Of a DNA stretch of 64,000 nt, positions 60,376 to 64,000 are shown in pieces (within the stretch, counting starts at the first letter, position 1; every line of letters begins with the position of its first letter). The notes under the pieces were generated by a model that was given only the letters and a program-made list of their open reading frames with translations, did no database searches and was not told where the DNA came from. The stretch comes from Lepidurus packardi (lineage: Eukaryota; Arthropoda; Branchiopoda; Notostraca; Triopsidae): positions 4,588,001 to 4,652,000 of the forward strand of contig JAKZAN010000004.1 of assembly GCA_023053545.1 (NCBI GenBank), read 5' to 3'. The translations under genes and the position numbers were made by a program.

Positions 60376-62059
60376 TGAAGGGCAGAAGCGTGCTAAATGG
60401 CTTGTATCACTAACCAACTCGGCTTTCTGGAGCCATGAGCGCAATTCCATTGTTTCTTAACATGTTGCGGAAATTTTTCATTTAAAAAAAAAGATTTCTC
60501 TGGTGAGACTATCTTGCAATTCGATTTGGGGAAATGTAAACCGACATTTTCTTTCTCTTGCTAAATTCCTTGCAATGGTTCGCTGCATAAGCATTTTGCG
60601 ATCTGTAACTTCCTCTACATATATCGTCACATAAATTAGATACAGGGAAATAAGCGTGTCTGAGTTTCCGGACTCTTTATCCTTTCAAAGAGATAAAATT
60701 TTTTGGAAAACCAAGGCTGTCTCTCTGATTTTGGCGAATTTTTATCCTTCTAAATGAATAAACGCAAAAACGCACGAAAAAGTTATTTTTTAAGGAGAAT
60801 TAAAGAAATGGGAGTTTAACATATGCTCGAAGATTAACAACATAAATGTAAAGTTCGAAATAATTTGGACTTTCGAATTGGCATAATAAAGCCATAAATT
60901 ACTATTTTGTTATTCAATTTAAAGTAAAAAAAATATAAAAAATAATGTTAGTAAAACCGTATAGGAAGACTAATGCTAAATTAAGTATAATTGAAGTTGG
61001 AAATGATTCAAATTTACGCGAATTTAACTAAGTTAAGCTGTTAAAATTGAGTGGTTTTTCTTCAAAATTAGTTCACAATGACTTGAAACATCTAATGGTA
61101 ATCTAGTGATTGTTTTTATTACCCAGCTCCTCACCTCAATCCTTTTTATAACGAAAGAAACGATGGTAATAGATTTAAGCCTACAAACCGTATTAAAATA
61201 AGTAAATAGAAAACATTCAAAGGTAAATAAATTCAACAGGAAGATGTTGAAGCATTAGAAGCTCAGGCAATTGAAATTCTTCCAAAATGAACGTTCTGTA
61301 AGTGATCTTGAAGCTTCTAAGTCGAGTTAAGCATCCGAAGTACGTTTGTTTCAATTTGAAAGGATTAGAAACACCCAAATGGATCTTTTTTAAAAGACTC
61401 GGAATCATGAAATTCGAAAACAAAAACAAAGAATCCAACACAAAGGCCCAAAACACGAATTCGGAACACCAGTAGCGCGAACCATGAAACTTTTAAAAAC
61501 GCCAATTAAAAACCTTAGTGTGCCCTTAAGCAATGTCTAAAGTCGTTAACAAATGAGACCCCGATAAACCTTCTTCCTTTTCCTTCATACCAGACAGGTG
61601 GTAACCCCCAAAGTTCCTGGCAGCTGCTTTTTTTGCTCCTGGGTCTCAGAAACGAACCCCGGCGATTAAAATTCGAGACGTTTTAGACCCCAAACCCATG
61701 GTTTTACAAACGATAACTACCAATTTTGATCGGCAAAATTGTTCCACGAACCTTTTCTTGTTCTACTACGCTCTTTAAAAGGCTCGGCATACGTCTGCAG
61801 TAGGACGTAGCAGTCTTTAAAAAACAACCACGAGTTGCTATTCTTAATAGGCCGTATTAGAACTTCCTCTTTGACCTCTTTGTCTCTTCGTCCGATAGTT
61901 CAAGCTTGGCTGCGCTTTTTGACTTCCGTCAAGGTTCTTGTACCTAACTTCGATGAGTTTCCAACTGCAACGCTGCTGCCATTGTTGTTACGTTTAGAGG
62001 AAGCAGTCGTGCAAGTGTCGAAAAACCAGGTCACGTGACTACCAAACCTTGTTTCCGGA

Positions 62060-62163
<104 letters not shown>

Positions 62164-64000
62164 CCTTCAACACTTAAAAAACATTTTAAATTGCGATTTT
62201 TCACTTCCGGACAGATTAAAAATAAAGGAAAAATTAAAGAAAGTAAAGAAAATAAAAAACACAGGAAAAAAATCTAAACTAAAAAAAAAAAAAGAAAGCT
62301 TTCCAGCTGTGAACTTAACTAGGTATACCGATCAAGCTCATCAAGGATTCGAAAAAGCTGCACGGGCGCATGAATGGGAAATGGGGTTGTTTAAATCCCA
62401 CCTAATTTGCATTGAGTGACACTTGAAAAGGGGAAACAAGATGCGTACTCTGACAAAAGGAAGTTCCAACGTTAGCAAAAAAACAAACGATTCACTGATT
62501 CTTCAGTCCTCCGGAAGCAAAGTTCGCGTGTTTCAGGTTCTACAACTTTGCCTGCTTTGCACGCTTTTGCAGTACAAACCGAAACAAAACGTAAATCTAA
62601 GGGCGTTGCTTCTTTTAGTTTTTTTTTCGCTATGAATGAAAAACCTCCCAAGGTCGCTTTGAAAACCACATTCTTTCGCTTTCATATCTTCAGCATTTGC
62701 CTCTCATCTTTGGGAATCAACACGTTGCTTAAAAGAAAACTCTCAAAGTCACAAAACGTCACCTTTTCCCTACAAAAAAAGTGATAAGAAAACAAAATTT
62801 TTGCCAAGCTATAAGCTCTCTTCACTAAAGTTAATGACAAGTTAAAATTTGCAGTGCATGACTTGCAGTTGTGAAAGTTGCAACATTTCCAGCTCCGCAA
62901 CGGCAGCGTTCCATGATTCCGCAGCGTGGTTTTCGGGTTTTTGCTTCGAGAACGGCAGAAACCGCCAGAAATGTGCTTAATTTCTTATCAAAACTCCAAG
63001 AATCCCAAAAGGAAAATCCAATTAGTGGTTTTCTTGCATATTTCTAGACTCCCTAAAGTGAAACTGAACTGTCAAAAAAATGTTAAAGGGACGGTCCATT
63101 GTAAGACTTCTTTCTTAAAAGAAACCTTTTAAAGATGACGGCCACAAACCCCTTTAAGGTCTCTTTTTATTAATATAGCCTGAGCTTCCTCACCCTCTCA
63201 ACGTTTATTTAAGGTGTCGAATATTGAATCTCTTTCGAAGAATTTCTCAGTGCTAAGCTATATGGAAGTGGGCTTTTTAAAAGTTTGACGAAATGTTGAA
63301 ATAGAAGCCAGCTGGCCTTGTTTTTGAAAAGGCTCATGGCTCATTGATGGAGGATTCGGGAGCGATGGATATCCGGTGCCTGAACCATTTTCACCTGTAA
63401 AACTGAGCTTATTTGGGCGTGAAAGGTCGCCACGAACCACCAAATTGAGTTTTTACAATGGTTCAGATTTCTTTTTGTCTTGCTCACCCCAGCTCATCCT
63501 TCACCTTCAATGATATTGCTTCCTTATAATAAACAAGCGGGAACAGAAGCAGGGAATCTGGAAGGTTCCGGACGATAGTACATGAGTTCAGTTTAAGTCA
63601 TTCAAGGCGTTAAAACGGCGCAACTATTACAAAGATAATTGCTAGACATGCTATGGCTTTCCTGTGGTAAATTGAAACACGGATCAAGAAACACCCAGGA
63701 AATGGTTTTGACGGTTTCACGACAATAACACAACTGCTCTACTTCACATTAACCCCCCTTTGCCAGGGAGAAACTACCCCCGAGGGATCAAAAACACGCC
63801 AACCAACCTAAATGAATCCGTATCTAGATTAACTTAAATATACGTTAACACAAGTTAGGGAATGAAATAAGCTCGATTATACATCCGGTTAGGTTTAAAA
63901 GAAGTAAAATTATATATAACGTAAATGCATAATTATATTTTGTCAGTGTAAATTATACGTTCATTTGAAAATTCAAAACACTGAAATCAAGCTACCATTA

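Overview
This is a stretch of animal nuclear genome. The genes are split by spliceosomal introns (often 50-120 bp) and sit on both strands. They are animal-specific or animal-typical: a HAND bHLH factor, a CCK/sulfakinin receptor, F-spondin with a Kunitz domain, HPS1, alpha-N-acetylgalactosaminidase, LARP1, TSG101, RPL9 and a USP6NL/RN-tre GAP. The short introns, the CCK-like receptor and the spondin-Kunitz layout point to a protostome, perhaps an arthropod with a fairly compact genome. The species cannot be named from the sequence. No operon, ribosome-binding site, CRISPR or prokaryotic feature was seen.

Layout, left to right: (1) 1-944 minus, 5' part of a USP6NL-like Rab GAP running off the left edge; (2) 1617-3425 plus, TSG101; (3) 3675-4373 minus, RPL9; (4) 5385-11512 plus, LARP1; (5) about 4.2 kb without a recognised gene; (6) 15718-17364 minus, HAND; (7) about 7.2 kb without a recognised gene; (8) 24557-28402 plus, NAGA, with a tandemly duplicated exon; (9) 29037-31452 minus, a multipass membrane protein of unknown function; (10) 32638-40489 plus, F-spondin; (11) 42374-54564 minus, a CCK/sulfakinin-type GPCR with an 8.2 kb intron; (12) 56100-58492 minus, HPS1; (13) a possible first exon at 59412 plus, then about 4.5 kb with a long CT microsatellite and no recognised gene.

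The exon models were built by hand. I joined open frames at GT/AG sites so that phase was kept and the joined protein matched the known family. All but three introns are canonical with a clear choice of sites. One intron in F-spondin needs a GC donor, one in HPS1 needs a GA donor, and one donor in the unknown membrane gene is weak.

Functional links are modest, as expected for an animal genome. LARP1, which controls translation of TOP mRNAs, lies head-to-head with RPL9, a member of a classical TOP-mRNA class. TSG101 (ESCRT-I), the USP6NL-like Rab GAP, HPS1 (BLOC-3) and NAGA all act in the endosome-lysosome system. The most interesting observation is in NAGA. Two adjacent exons encode alternative versions of the substrate-recognition segment, their lengths make splicing both together frame-breaking, and they differ at the residue that sets GalNAc versus Gal preference in the human enzymes.
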